This document shows, piece by piece, positions 1 to 7,050 of a stretch of DNA of 64,000 bases. The position numbers and the translations under genes were made by a program. This DNA is from Paracoccaceae bacterium (GTDB lineage Bacteria; Pseudomonadota; Alphaproteobacteria; Rhodobacterales; Rhodobacteraceae): the NCBI GenBank assembly GCA_947504705.1, contig CANNIA010000018.1, positions 1 through 64,000 on the forward strand. Reading direction: 5' to 3'. Every line of letters begins with the position of its first letter. The stretch's first letter is position 1. The notes below the pieces were generated by a model. It was not told the DNA's origin. It ran no database searches and saw nothing but the letters and a program-made list of their open reading frames with translations.

Positions 1-431
1 GCGATAATGGCGCGTCTTACATCGCTGGCGATCTGGCCGAATATCTTGCGGACAAGGGCATGAAACATATTCGCGGCGCGCCGATGCATCCACAAACGCA
101 AGGCAAAATCGAGAGATGGCATCAGACCCTGAAGAACCGAATCCTGCTGGAAAACTACTTCCTCGAAGGGGAGCTTAAAGCCGCCATCGCGGCCTTCATC
201 GACCACTACAACAACCACCGCTACCACGAGAGCATCGCCAACCTCACCCCAGCTGATGTTTACTTCGGGCGCGGTGAAACCATCCTGGCTGAAAGGAGAC
301 GCATCAAACACAAGACCATCCAAAACCGCCGCTTGAACCATCACCGTAAAGCAGCATAACCTGAACCCGATGAGCCAATAACCTCCGCTCCAAAATCACC
401 GCGGATGTTCCAAATCATTCGACGACGGACA
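1..431 (+). mobile_element. IS3-family insertion sequence, 3' end only
   Basis: This is the right-hand end of an IS3-family element whose left part lies outside the window. It carries the end of the transposase gene, about 70 bp of non-coding sequence, and a terminus ending in ...GACGGACA at 431 that agrees with the TG...CA end rule of the family. The boundary at 431 is supported independently: from 432 onward the opposite strand reads in frame as a dehydrogenase, and across 431 that reading turns to nonsense. The left inverted repeat and target duplication cannot be seen. Confidence 0.8.
3..359 (+). CDS. IS3-family transposase (OrfB/integrase core), C-terminal part
   Basis: DDE transposase that would catalyse strand transfer of the insertion sequence. 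The visible 118 residues begin at the second catalytic Asp (DNG) and reach the catalytic Glu (KIERWHQTLKNR) with exactly 35 residues between them, the D-x35-E spacing typical of the retroviral-integrase-like IS3 family. The C-terminal tail is basic (ERRRIKHKTIQNRR) and ends at a TAA. The 5' part, including the first catalytic Asp and OrfA, lies beyond the window edge, so whether the element is intact cannot be judged. Confidence 0.88.
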   Translation, partial: DNGASYIAGDLAEYLADKGMKHIRGAPMHPQTQGKIERWHQTLKNRILLENYFLEGELKAAIAAFIDHYNNHRYHESIANLTPADVYFGRGETILAERRRIKHKTIQNRRLNHHRKAA

Positions 432-596
432 GTCCTCAAGGCTGGCTTCCACCGCCCTCCGCCCGATCAGATCATCGACGGGCTGACGGTTGCGATGGGC
501 GGTGACGGTCAGGGGGTAACCCTTCTCGACAATATTCTTCGCCATGCCATGCCCCATCAGGCCGGTGCCGACAAATCCGATGTGTTCGTGTGTCAT
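432..596 (-). pseudogene. 3-hydroxyisobutyrate dehydrogenase-like gene, truncated by the IS3 element
   Basis: Only the first 55 codons remain. They start MTHEHIGFVGTGLMGHGMAK, the NAD(P)-binding Rossmann motif (GxGxMGxxMAxN) of the 6-phosphogluconate/3-hydroxyisobutyrate dehydrogenase family, which is normally about 290-300 residues. The frame matches the family up to residue 55 (position 432), where IS DNA begins. The remaining catalytic domain may lie on the far side of the element, outside the window, or may be lost. It is divergent from acuI with 95 bp between the start codons, so the two may once have shared a regulatory region. The exact substrate cannot be assigned from the N-terminus alone. 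Confidence 0.8.
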
Positions 597-691
597 CTGG
601 GTCCCCTTTTCGGGCAGAGTGCGGCAGGTTGGTTGGCTTGACAATCGTCCTTCAGCGGGGCCGACTGAAAGCGGTTCAAAGGGAGGCGAAG

Positions 692-1681
692 ATGTTCCGT
701 GCGCTGGTGATGGAAAAGGAAGGCGACGCCGCCGTCGCACATCTGCGAGAGCTGGAGGATGCCGCCCTGCCTGCGGGCGAAGTAACGGTGGCCGTCGAGT
801 ATTCCACCCTGAACTACAAAGACGGGCTTGGTCTTTCCCCGAACGGAGGCGGGATCGTCCGGACCTATCCTCACGTCGGCGGCGTCGATTTCGCTGGCGC
901 GGTAGAGGCCTCGTCCGACCCCCGCTACAAGCCCGGCGACAAGGTGGTGCTGACCGGCTGGCGGGTCGGGGAAACCCACTGGGGCGGCTATGCCCAGAAG
1001 GCGCGGGTCAAGGCGGACTGGCTGGTGCCGCTGCCCTCGGGTCTGACCACGCGGGCTGCGATGGCAGTCGGGACGGCGGGGTTCACGGCGATGCTGGCGG
1101 TGATCGCGCTGGAGGATCATGGACTGACCCCCTCACGCGGGGAAGTGCTGGTCACCGGAGCTGCTGGGGGGGTGGGGTCGGTCGCGGTCGCGATCCTAGC
1201 GCGCCTTGGCTACCCCGTCGCGGCCGTGACTGGGCGGCCGGAAACGGAGACCTATCTGAAAGACCTCGGCGCCTCGCGGATCATCCCCCGCGCTGAACTG
1301 GCCGAGACGGTGAAACGGCCGCTGGAAACCGAGACCTGGGCGGGCTGCATCGATGCCGTGGGGGGGGCGATGCTGGCGCGGGTGCTGGGGCAGATGAAAT
1401 ACGGCGGCTCGGTCGCGGCGGTGGGGCTGGCTGGGGGGGCGGGGCTGCCTGCCAGCGTGATCCCCTTCATCCTGCGGGGGGTGAACCTGCTGGGGATCGA
1501 CTCGGTTTCCGTCCCCTATGCCGCCCGGGTCCGGGCCTGGAACCGGGTGGTTACGGACCTGCCGATGGAAAAGCTGGAGGCGATGGTCCGGCCCGCAACC
1601 CTGGCCGACCTGCCGGGTCTGGGGGCGGCGATCCTGAAAGGGGAGGTTCAGGGCCGGGTGGTGGTGGATGTGAACGGGTGA
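692..1681 (+). CDS. acuI: Acrylyl-CoA reductase AcuI / YhdH-type MDR oxidoreductase
   Basis: A 329-residue medium-chain reductase of the zinc-independent YhdH/AcuI family, which reduces acrylyl-CoA to propionyl-CoA with NADPH in DMSP and 3-hydroxypropionate metabolism. The N-terminal GroES-like domain contains YSTLNYKDGLG, and the nucleotide-binding domain carries LVTGAAGGVGSVAVAILARL around residue 150. Length and end (GRVVVDVNG) fit the family. The start is the ATG at 692, preceded by GGGAGGCG, rather than an in-frame start 102 bp upstream. A TTGACA hexamer at 638-643 could be the -35 element, but no convincing -10 follows. The next bases after the stop begin the 80-bp repeat at 1682. Confidence 0.9.
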   Translation: MFRALVMEKEGDAAVAHLRELEDAALPAGEVTVAVEYSTLNYKDGLGLSPNGGGIVRTYPHVGGVDFAGAVEASSDPRYKPGDKVVLTGWRVGETHWGGYAQKARVKADWLVPLPSGLTTRAAMAVGTAGFTAMLAVIALEDHGLTPSRGEVLVTGAAGGVGSVAVAILARLGYPVAAVTGRPETETYLKDLGASRIIPRAELAETVKRPLETETWAGCIDAVGGAMLARVLGQMKYGGSVAAVGLAGGAGLPASVIPFILRGVNLLGIDSVSVPYAARVRAWNRVVTDLPMEKLEAMVRPATLADLPGLGAAILKGEVQGRVVVDVNG

Positions 1682-1761
1682 GGTCTGTCCACGCGGGACA
1701 AAATGGAGTCCACAAGGGATTCCAAGGGGTTGGCTGTGGGCGTTAGGGGTTTGTTAAGGGG
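1682..1761 (+). repeat. Copy A of an 80-bp dispersed repeat (partner at 60186-60265, minus strand)
   Basis: Aligned by hand without gaps to the reverse complement of 60186-60265, 71 of 80 bases match. The last 49 bases (1713-1761) match at 47 positions. The repeat starts at the base after the acuI stop codon and ends 88 bp before the MuF-lysozyme gene. It contains a short dyad (TGTCC-ACGCG-GGACA at 1686-1700), two TCCAC cores and a TTAG-N7-TTAA motif at 1743-1757, one base off the CtrA consensus TTAA-N7-TTAA. Weaker similarity (GCCGCCCA) continues to about 1775. Function is unknown; promoter or leader, integration site, and binding site for a global regulator are all possible. Confidence 0.85.
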
Positions 1762-1806
1762 TGCCTTGCCGCCCATTGGGTCCGAGCGCTGAGTTCAGGG
1801 ATCGAC

Positions 1807-1844
1807 AGAGACTTCATGTCTCTCTGGAAACACCTCCAGGGAGA
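1807..1844 (+). promoter_or_regulatory. Two mutually exclusive hairpins covering the ribosome binding site of the MuF-lysozyme gene
   Basis: Hairpin A pairs AGAGAC (1807-1812) with GTCTCT (1818-1823) around a 5-base loop. Hairpin B pairs TCTCTCTGG (1819-1827) with CCAGGGAGA (1836-1844), nine pairs with one G-U, around an 8-base loop. Both need bases 1819-1823, so only one can form at a time. Hairpin B buries the Shine-Dalgarno AGGGAGA located 5 bases before the ATG at 1850. A translational switch is inferred from complementarity only. Confidence 0.5.
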
Positions 1845-1849
1845 TAGAA

Positions 1850-3013
1850 ATGCGCAAGTCCAATTTTGAGAGCTTCATCCGATTTGGCGGCAGCAGGGCG
1901 CTGGTTCAGAAACCTTTCGGCAGCCCTCACCTTGAACGCAAGCAGGACAGTCAAGAGGCCGAAGGTGCTGTGGTGGAATGGATCCTTGACGTCTGGAGCA
2001 ACCACTACGGGGCTGTGGTTCAATCCATACTGAAGACCACTCCATTCGAATTCTCACCCGCGAAACTTGCCTATCTTGATCAGGCATCGCTGCGCGTCGA
2101 TGCGGAAATGGTCGTACTGGCGGCAATGGAGGCGGAAGGGTTCGATCTGTCCAGTGCGGAAGGAGAGCGGCGGGCAGTGATGGTGCTGACCAATTTTCTT
2201 AATCAGGCGCTGCAGAAGGCTATGGGAATTCGGTTCTATGTCTGGACCACGCATCATGACACGCGGGTTCGCGACAGTCATGCCGAACGCGATGGCAAGA
2301 TCTTCCGTTGGGACAGTCCACCGGAAAGCGGGCATCCGGCCGAGGACTTCGGCTGCCGCTGCTATGCCCACCCGCTGGGGATCGAAGGCTACTGGGAGCG
2401 GGTCAGCGAAGGGGTCATTGCCTACAAGGCCTTGGCGCTAGAGCCAGAAGAAAACGTCGATCACATGTATCTGGATTCCAAAAGCAACGTCACAGTTGGC
2501 ATCGGCACATTTCTACCAAATGCCGCAGCCGCGGCCGCTTTGGCTTTCCGCCGGAACGTCACGGAAGATTTGGCATCGGAGGATCAGAAGACGACTGAGT
2601 ACGATCTGCTGGATGCCATGACGAACGATGGAAACTTCACCGCAGCCCATTACGCACAGTTCACCAATCTGCACCTGCGATGGGATGAGAAGAAACGGCT
2701 GGTCGGTGACCACATGCGTGAGATTTTTGACGCATTGTTAGGACTTTTCCCCTATTTCGGAAATTATCCGCAGTCTGTGCAGATCGCGCTGTGGGACATG
2801 GCCTACAATCTGGGCGTCGATGGCCTGAGCGGAAAGTTCCCCAATTTTTGCCTGTCTATCCAGGATGAAGACTGGGCGACGGCGGCGCTAGAGTCGCACA
2901 GGACGGGAATAGGTGAGGAGAGGAACGATCATATCCGCGACCTTTTCCTTGAAGCGGCAGATGAGGCAGCGGCGGCTGAGGAGGGAAATAGTGCGGATTC
3001 CGAAGGCGAGTGA
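1850..3013 (+). CDS. MuF domain-T4-type lysozyme fusion, candidate peptidoglycan-degrading toxin
   Basis: A 387-residue protein with two recognisable domains. Residues about 120-175 match the phage MuF/SPP1 gp7 head-morphogenesis domain ([20 protein letters not shown], then GCRCYAHP). Residues about 195-370 match T4-type lysozyme (GH24): E200, D209 and T215 reproduce the E11-D20-T26 spacing of T4 lysozyme around [14 protein letters not shown], and the C-terminal lobe ([16 protein letters not shown], then W and AA) also follows T4. There is no signal peptide and no other phage gene nearby. MuF domains are known carriers of polymorphic toxin domains in temperate phages. The gene overlaps the next one by 23 bp and base composition is less GC-rich than its neighbours. 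The role as a toxin is inferred; a stranded phage structural gene is the alternative. Confidence 0.75.
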   Translation: MRKSNFESFIRFGGSRALVQKPFGSPHLERKQDSQEAEGAVVEWILDVWSNHYGAVVQSILKTTPFEFSPAKLAYLDQASLRVDAEMVVLAAMEAEGFDLSSAEGERRAVMVLTNFLNQALQKAMGIRFYVWTTHHDTRVRDSHAERDGKIFRWDSPPESGHPAEDFGCRCYAHPLGIEGYWERVSEGVIAYKALALEPEENVDHMYLDSKSNVTVGIGTFLPNAAAAAALAFRRNVTEDLASEDQKTTEYDLLDAMTNDGNFTAAHYAQFTNLHLRWDEKKRLVGDHMREIFDALLGLFPYFGNYPQSVQIALWDMAYNLGVDGLSGKFPNFCLSIQDEDWATAALESHRTGIGEERNDHIRDLFLEAADEAAAAEEGNSADSEGE

Positions 3014-3734
3014 TCTGTGGGCATGCGTCTTTGCGATCGGCCTTGCGATCGGCTCGGCAGCGTTGGGAGAAACGGATGCCGTCCGGATCGGGAGGCATTT
3101 CCCGCACACTTCCGAAACACCCTATTCGGAACTTGGGCAAGTTTCAGCGGTTCTGAAGCAAATAGGCACCGACATGCAGACTTTCGTGACCGGATTTCGG
3201 GGCTGTCCGGACATAGTTACCCGCGATCTAAATGAAGGTGCTCCCCGCGATAATTTTAGCGACACCTGGACAATCATTCAGTCCTACCGGGTCGAGTGCT
3301 GGGCCCTTTTGAACTTCGACCCCGATATGGCGGTGGTCAAGACGGGACCCGAGGATCGGATCACACCGGAAATGATCCACAAGATCATGGCCAAGGCGCG
3401 GCAATTGTCCCAAGCCGACCCGGAATGGGCCAAGAGCCTGGTGACCTTCTCAGGCGGCACTATCACCTGCAAGGACAATGAGCGCTGCCGCCTGCAGTCG
3501 TCGGATGGCGGCGAATGGAAGGACTATTTTCTATATTTCGACCTGCTTGCCGTGCACTCGGACGACTGGTTCATCGAGGTGACAAATGCGTACTGGAGTC
3601 AGGAGGGTCTGGTATATGGCGTCTGGTGGCGCGAGAGTCCTTCGGGCGGGCGGGTGATGGCGGTCTATCCGGTTATGTATTGGGTAACCAAGGACCGGCG
3701 GAATGCAACGTCATGGCAGCGGGAATGGCGGTGA
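2991..3734 (+). CDS. Exported four-cysteine protein, candidate lysozyme immunity protein (paralogue 1)
   Basis: About 247 residues with a signal peptide (basic [10 protein letters not shown], then the hydrophobic stretch [16 protein letters not shown]), so a periplasmic location is likely. I chose the GTG at 2991 because GAGGAGGG lies just upstream and the signal peptide then starts normally; a longer frame begins at 2913 inside the lysozyme gene. It has no family I recognise. It aligns with the following gene: a Cys in [13 protein letters not shown], then TCKDNERC and [11 protein letters not shown]. The four Cys are shared, suggesting two disulfides. The position directly after a lysozyme-domain gene, with overlap, suggests protection against that enzyme in the periplasm. 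That function is inference. Confidence 0.7.
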   Translation: MRIPKASDLWACVFAIGLAIGSAALGETDAVRIGRHFPHTSETPYSELGQVSAVLKQIGTDMQTFVTGFRGCPDIVTRDLNEGAPRDNFSDTWTIIQSYRVECWALLNFDPDMAVVKTGPEDRITPEMIHKIMAKARQLSQADPEWAKSLVTFSGGTITCKDNERCRLQSSDGGEWKDYFLYFDLLAVHSDDWFIEVTNAYWSQEGLVYGVWWRESPSGGRVMAVYPVMYWVTKDRRNATSWQREWR

Positions 3735-4423
3735 CCCTTTCATGGACGCGGTGGCGGCATAGCAGTCTTTGCGCCGCCTTGATCTGCCTGGGCCTCGCTG
3801 CGCCGGTCCTTACAGAGGGCGCTCTAATCCGTCTCGGCCCCAATTTCCGGGATGTCGCCTATTTCCCAATGCTTGAGCAAAAAACCGTGGGAGAGGTCCT
3901 GCACCGCGAAAACCTGGGCGTTGAGGCTTATGTTCGGGGAATCGACAGTTGCGAGGAGCTGCTGGCTATCCCGATCGGCACCGAACCCGGTTATGCCATG
4001 GACCAGATGAACTATGCGATCATCAGCGGAATCAAGGCTGAATGCTGGTCACTGGTGCAACTTGACCAAGAGGCCAAGGTTGGGCCGCTCGAAGATGGGG
4101 ACGGGCTTGATGAGACGGTGGCTCTGAGGATCAGGGCGTTTTTCGCAGCCCTGCCCGGCCAGCTTTCCTTTCCGGCCGAAGTCTTGACCGAAACGAATGG
4201 CGCATCGGTCGGCTGCCAAAACGCAGGACTATGCGGCCTGTATGCACCCGAGACAAGTAAATGGAATGATTACTCCATGAGGTTTCGGCTGATCCTGACA
4301 GCAGGGGACCGAAAGTTCATCGCCGTGAGCGATTCCTATGAAGGTCGGGGCAACTATGTCCGCGCTGTGATCTGGAGTGACAAGGAAGGCCGTGTGATTG
4401 AGTGGTTCCCAGGGCTGGAGTGA
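3725..4423 (+). CDS. Exported four-cysteine protein, candidate lysozyme immunity protein (paralogue 2)
   Basis: About 232 residues beginning with a signal peptide (hydrophobic SSLCAALICLGLAAPVLTEG). It is a diverged paralogue of the preceding gene: shared features are SCEEL versus GCPDI, ECWSLVQLD versus [17 protein letters not shown] versus TCKDNERC, and WNDYSMRFRLIL versus [11 protein letters not shown], including all four mature-region cysteines. The start is taken as the ATG at 3725, which overlaps the upstream gene by 10 bp; the ATG at 3713 and the GTG at 3731 are alternatives. Tandem diverged immunity-like genes behind one toxin are common in polymorphic toxin loci. No catalytic motif is visible. 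Confidence 0.68.
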   Translation: MAVTLSWTRWRHSSLCAALICLGLAAPVLTEGALIRLGPNFRDVAYFPMLEQKTVGEVLHRENLGVEAYVRGIDSCEELLAIPIGTEPGYAMDQMNYAIISGIKAECWSLVQLDQEAKVGPLEDGDGLDETVALRIRAFFAALPGQLSFPAEVLTETNGASVGCQNAGLCGLYAPETSKWNDYSMRFRLILTAGDRKFIAVSDSYEGRGNYVRAVIWSDKEGRVIEWFPGLE

Positions 4424-4511
4424 ATGGATCACGCAGGCGCAATGCTGCGTCATGGCTTGCGACCCATGGAGAGTCGGGCTGAAGTCCGACCTACGTTGGC
4501 GGCGGGGCCTG

Positions 4512-4539
4512 TTGACTCCCCCGGTTTCTGGTCTATAAG
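4512..4539 (+). promoter_or_regulatory. Housekeeping-type promoter of rpsD
   Basis: TTGACT (4512-4517), a 16-bp spacer and TATAAG (4534-4539) form a good sigma-70-type promoter about 125 bp before the rpsD start. No gene lies between. It marks the return from the accessory block to a core gene. Confidence 0.65.
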
Positions 4540-4611
4540 CCCCCCTCGTCCTGGAAGCGATTCCGGGGCTTTTCATTGGTGTTGGTGGCCTTCGCAAGAA
4601 GATGCCTGTCG

Positions 4612-4625
4612 CCGGGGAGACCCGG
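4612..4625 (+). promoter_or_regulatory. GNRA-loop hairpin in the rpsD leader
   Basis: CCGGG-GAGA-CCCGG forms a five-pair stem closed by a GNRA tetraloop about 40 bases before the rpsD start codon. S4 autoregulates its own messages in several bacteria, so a leader structure here could take part, but this hairpin does not match any leader I know. Confidence 0.35.
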
Positions 4626-4665
4626 AAAGGACAACGCCCTTCGACAACATAGAAGGAGATCAGCG

Positions 4666-5286
4666 GTGACCAAACGCACCTCTGCCAAGCACAAGATTGA
4701 CCGCCGCATGGGCGAAAACATCTGGGGACGTCCGAAGTCCCCGGTGAACAAGCGGGAATACGGCCCCGGCCAGCACGGCCAGCGCCGCAAGAACAAGCTG
4801 TCCGACTTCGGCACCCAGCTGCGCGCCAAGCAAAAGCTCAAGGGCTATTACGGCGACCTGACCGAAAAGCAGTTCCGCAAGATCTTTACCGAAGCCGAAC
4901 GCGTCAAGGGCGACACCGGCGAGATGCTGGTGGGTCTGTTGGAGCGTCGTCTGGATGCGGTGGTCTACCGCGCCAAATTCGTGCCGACGATTTTCGCGGC
5001 GCGCCAGTTCGTCAACCATGGCCACGTCCAGGTGAACGGCAAGCGCGTGAACATCGCGTCCTACCGCGTGTCGGAAGGTGACGTCATCTCGGTCCGCGAA
5101 AAGTCGCGCCAGATGGCTGCGATCGTCGAAGCCATCGCTTTGGCCGAGCGTGACGTTCCGGACTATGTGGAAGTCGACAACAACAAGCTGACGGCGAAGT
5201 TCGTTCGAACTCCGGGTCTGGGCGATGTGCCCTATCCGGTGCAGATGGAACCGAACCTGGTCGTCGAATACTACGCCAAGAACTAA
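4666..5286 (+). CDS. rpsD: 30S ribosomal protein S4
   Basis: A 206-residue primary 16S rRNA-binding protein that nucleates assembly of the small subunit body. The sequence starts [21 protein letters not shown] and contains the S4 RNA-binding domain at about residues 95-155 ([17 protein letters not shown], then [13 protein letters not shown]). The start is GTG at 4666 with AAGGAG 8 bases upstream; an in-frame ATG 90 bp earlier would add a tail foreign to S4. It stands alone rather than in the alpha operon, as is usual in Rhodobacteraceae, with its own promoter and a terminator at 5321. Confidence 0.97.
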   Translation: MTKRTSAKHKIDRRMGENIWGRPKSPVNKREYGPGQHGQRRKNKLSDFGTQLRAKQKLKGYYGDLTEKQFRKIFTEAERVKGDTGEMLVGLLERRLDAVVYRAKFVPTIFAARQFVNHGHVQVNGKRVNIASYRVSEGDVISVREKSRQMAAIVEAIALAERDVPDYVEVDNNKLTAKFVRTPGLGDVPYPVQMEPNLVVEYYAKN

Positions 5287-5320
5287 CGGATCGGTGCGCT
5301 GGTGCGCATCCTACAGTGAC

Positions 5321-5350
5321 GGGGGCCTGCCGTTTTTGGCGGGCCCTTTG
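5321..5350 (+). terminator. Rho-independent terminator of rpsD
   Basis: GGGCCTGCC and GGCGGGCCC flank a short T-containing loop, nine pairs with one G-T wobble, starting about 35 bases after the rpsD stop codon. The following bases (TTTGCATTTT) are moderately T-rich. Confidence 0.65.
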
Positions 5351-5392
5351 CATTTTGCGCCATAGAGCGCGCGGCGCGCAGTGAGTGTGGCG

Positions 5393-6809
5393 ATGACAGG
5401 TTCGGTGCACACGCGGATCGAAGGCGCGCTGGTGATGATCGGCTTCGGCTCGATCGGGCGCGGGACGCTGCCGCTGATTTAGCGCCACATCGACTTTGAT
5501 CGCGACCAGTTCACAGTGTTTGAGCCTTCGGGCGAGTTCGCCCATATCCTGCGCGATCACGGGATCCGGCATCTACAGGTCGCGCTGACGGCTGAGAATT
5601 ATGCCAAGATCCTGCGCGGGCTGTTCCCGGAAGGCAGGGGGATGATAGTCAACCTGTCGGTCGATGTGGATTCCATTGAGCTGATGGAATTGGCGCAGGA
5701 GATGGGGGTTCAGTATCTGGATACGGTCTTTGAGCCTTGGCCGGGATTCTACTTCGGCTCGACCCTCCCGAATGCCGAGCGCACAAACTATCCGCTCAGG
5801 GAGCGTGTGCGGGAACTGGGCAAGGCCTATGTCGGCGGGCCGACGTTGGTGTCGTGCTGTGGGGCGAACCCCGGCATGGTCAGCTGGCTGTTGAAAGAGG
5901 CGCTGTTGCGACTGGCGGCGGATACCGGCGTCACGGCCGACCCGAAGTCACGGGAGGATTGGGCGGCGCTGATGCAGGGGCTGGGGGTCAAGGGCGTGCA
6001 TGTGGCAGAGTGGGATACTAAGGTGTCCGCCCATGCCAAACCGCAGGGGGTGTTTGTGAACACCTGGTCGGTGGATGGGTTGTTGTCGGAAGGCTATCAG
6101 CCAGCGGAATTGGGCTTGGGCACGCATGAGAAGAAGCTGCCGCCGAATGGGCATACCTTTGACCACGGCCCGGGATATGCGATCTGGATCGACCGGCCCG
6201 GTGCCGATACCCGCGTGCGCAGCTGGTGCCGGATGTGGGGCAGCAGTTCGGGCTGGTGGTCACCCATAATGAATCGCTGTCGATCCCGGACTATTACACG
6301 GTCTGGACCGACGGGAATGCCACCTATCGCCCGACTTTCCACTATGCCTATCACCCCAGCAATGACGCGATCTTGTCCTTGCACGAGATGAACGGCGCCG
6401 GGAAACGGCAGCCCGAACGGCATATCCTGACAGCCGAAGAGATCACCGGCGGCGGCGATGACCTTGGGGTCTTCCTTTACCGCCATGCCAAGGGCGCGAT
6501 GTGGTATGGCTCGCGGCTGTCGTGCGAAGAGGCGCGGCGGCTGGCCCCCTATCAGAACGCGACCGGCATGTAGGTGACCTCGGCGGTGCTGGCCGCGATG
6601 GTCTGGGCGGCGGAAAACCCGAACGAGGGCTTGGTCGAGTCCGACGGGATGGACCATGTCCGATGTCTTGATATCCAGCGCCCCTATCTGGGCCAGATCG
6701 AGTGCCACTACACCGACTGGACGCCGCTGCAGAACCGGATCAACAGCTTTGCCGAGGACCGGGACGACGTGGACCCCTCTGGCAGTTCACCAACTTCCTG
6801 GTGGTTTGA
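5393..6809 (+). pseudogene. hss: Homospermidine synthase, decayed by two stops and two frameshifts
   Basis: The translated pieces align along the full length of bacterial homospermidine synthase (about 475 residues), which makes homospermidine from putrescine or spermidine. The pieces are ALVMIGFGSIGRGTLPLI, then VSCCGANPGMVSWLLKEA, THNESLSIPDYYTVWTDG, LAPYQNATG and the expected end WQFTNFLVV. Four lesions are visible: TAG at 5480-5482 where the family has a sense codon after PLI, a frameshift near 6210-6225, TAG at 6571-6573 inside QNATG-x-VTSAVLA, and a second frameshift near 6780. An ATG is present at 5393. Similarity between lesions is high, so inactivation appears recent. A functional copy elsewhere cannot be excluded. 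Confidence 0.88.
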
Positions 6810-6910
6810 CCGGCGCTTATCAACCGGAGCGCCTTCGGCGCGTTTTCCCTGTCTCGTCGTCGGGCTTCGCTTCCTCCTCGGGTGATGGGGGTTTCATCCC
6901 CAACCCCCCA

Positions 6911-6961
6911 GAGTATTTTTGCCAAGAGGAATAATTAGGTTTCCTCTTGGGACAAATACTC
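6911..6961. repeat. Intergenic palindrome, REP-like or bidirectional terminator
   Basis: An arm of about 21 bases from 6911 (GAGTATTTTTGCCAAGAGGAA minus its last base shown) is repeated inverted at 6940-6961 (TTTCCTCTTGG, then ACAAATACTC) around a short AT-rich loop. The imperfect stem could form in either transcript. It lies between the dead hss gene and hisC. Similar GAGTATTTTTGCC elements recur between genes in Rhodobacteraceae as far as I recall, but a genome-wide count is needed. Confidence 0.55.
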
Positions 6962-7050
6962 CTGCCGGAGGCGTCTGTTTCGGCGAGCGGAACCCTCTGG
7001 TCATGCGCGCAGGGGGCGGGTAAGAACCGGCTGATATTTGGGAAGGCATC

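Noticed and set aside
544-1296. 250-residue Arg/Gly-rich frame over acuI
   Set aside because: Out-of-frame shadow of acuI with extreme composition.
1850-4423. Prophage
   Set aside because: Only the MuF-lysozyme gene has phage character; no integrase, terminase, portal, capsid or tail gene is present in the window.
5480-5482. TAG in hss as a recoded codon
   Set aside because: A second stop and two frameshifts in the same gene make decay the simpler explanation.
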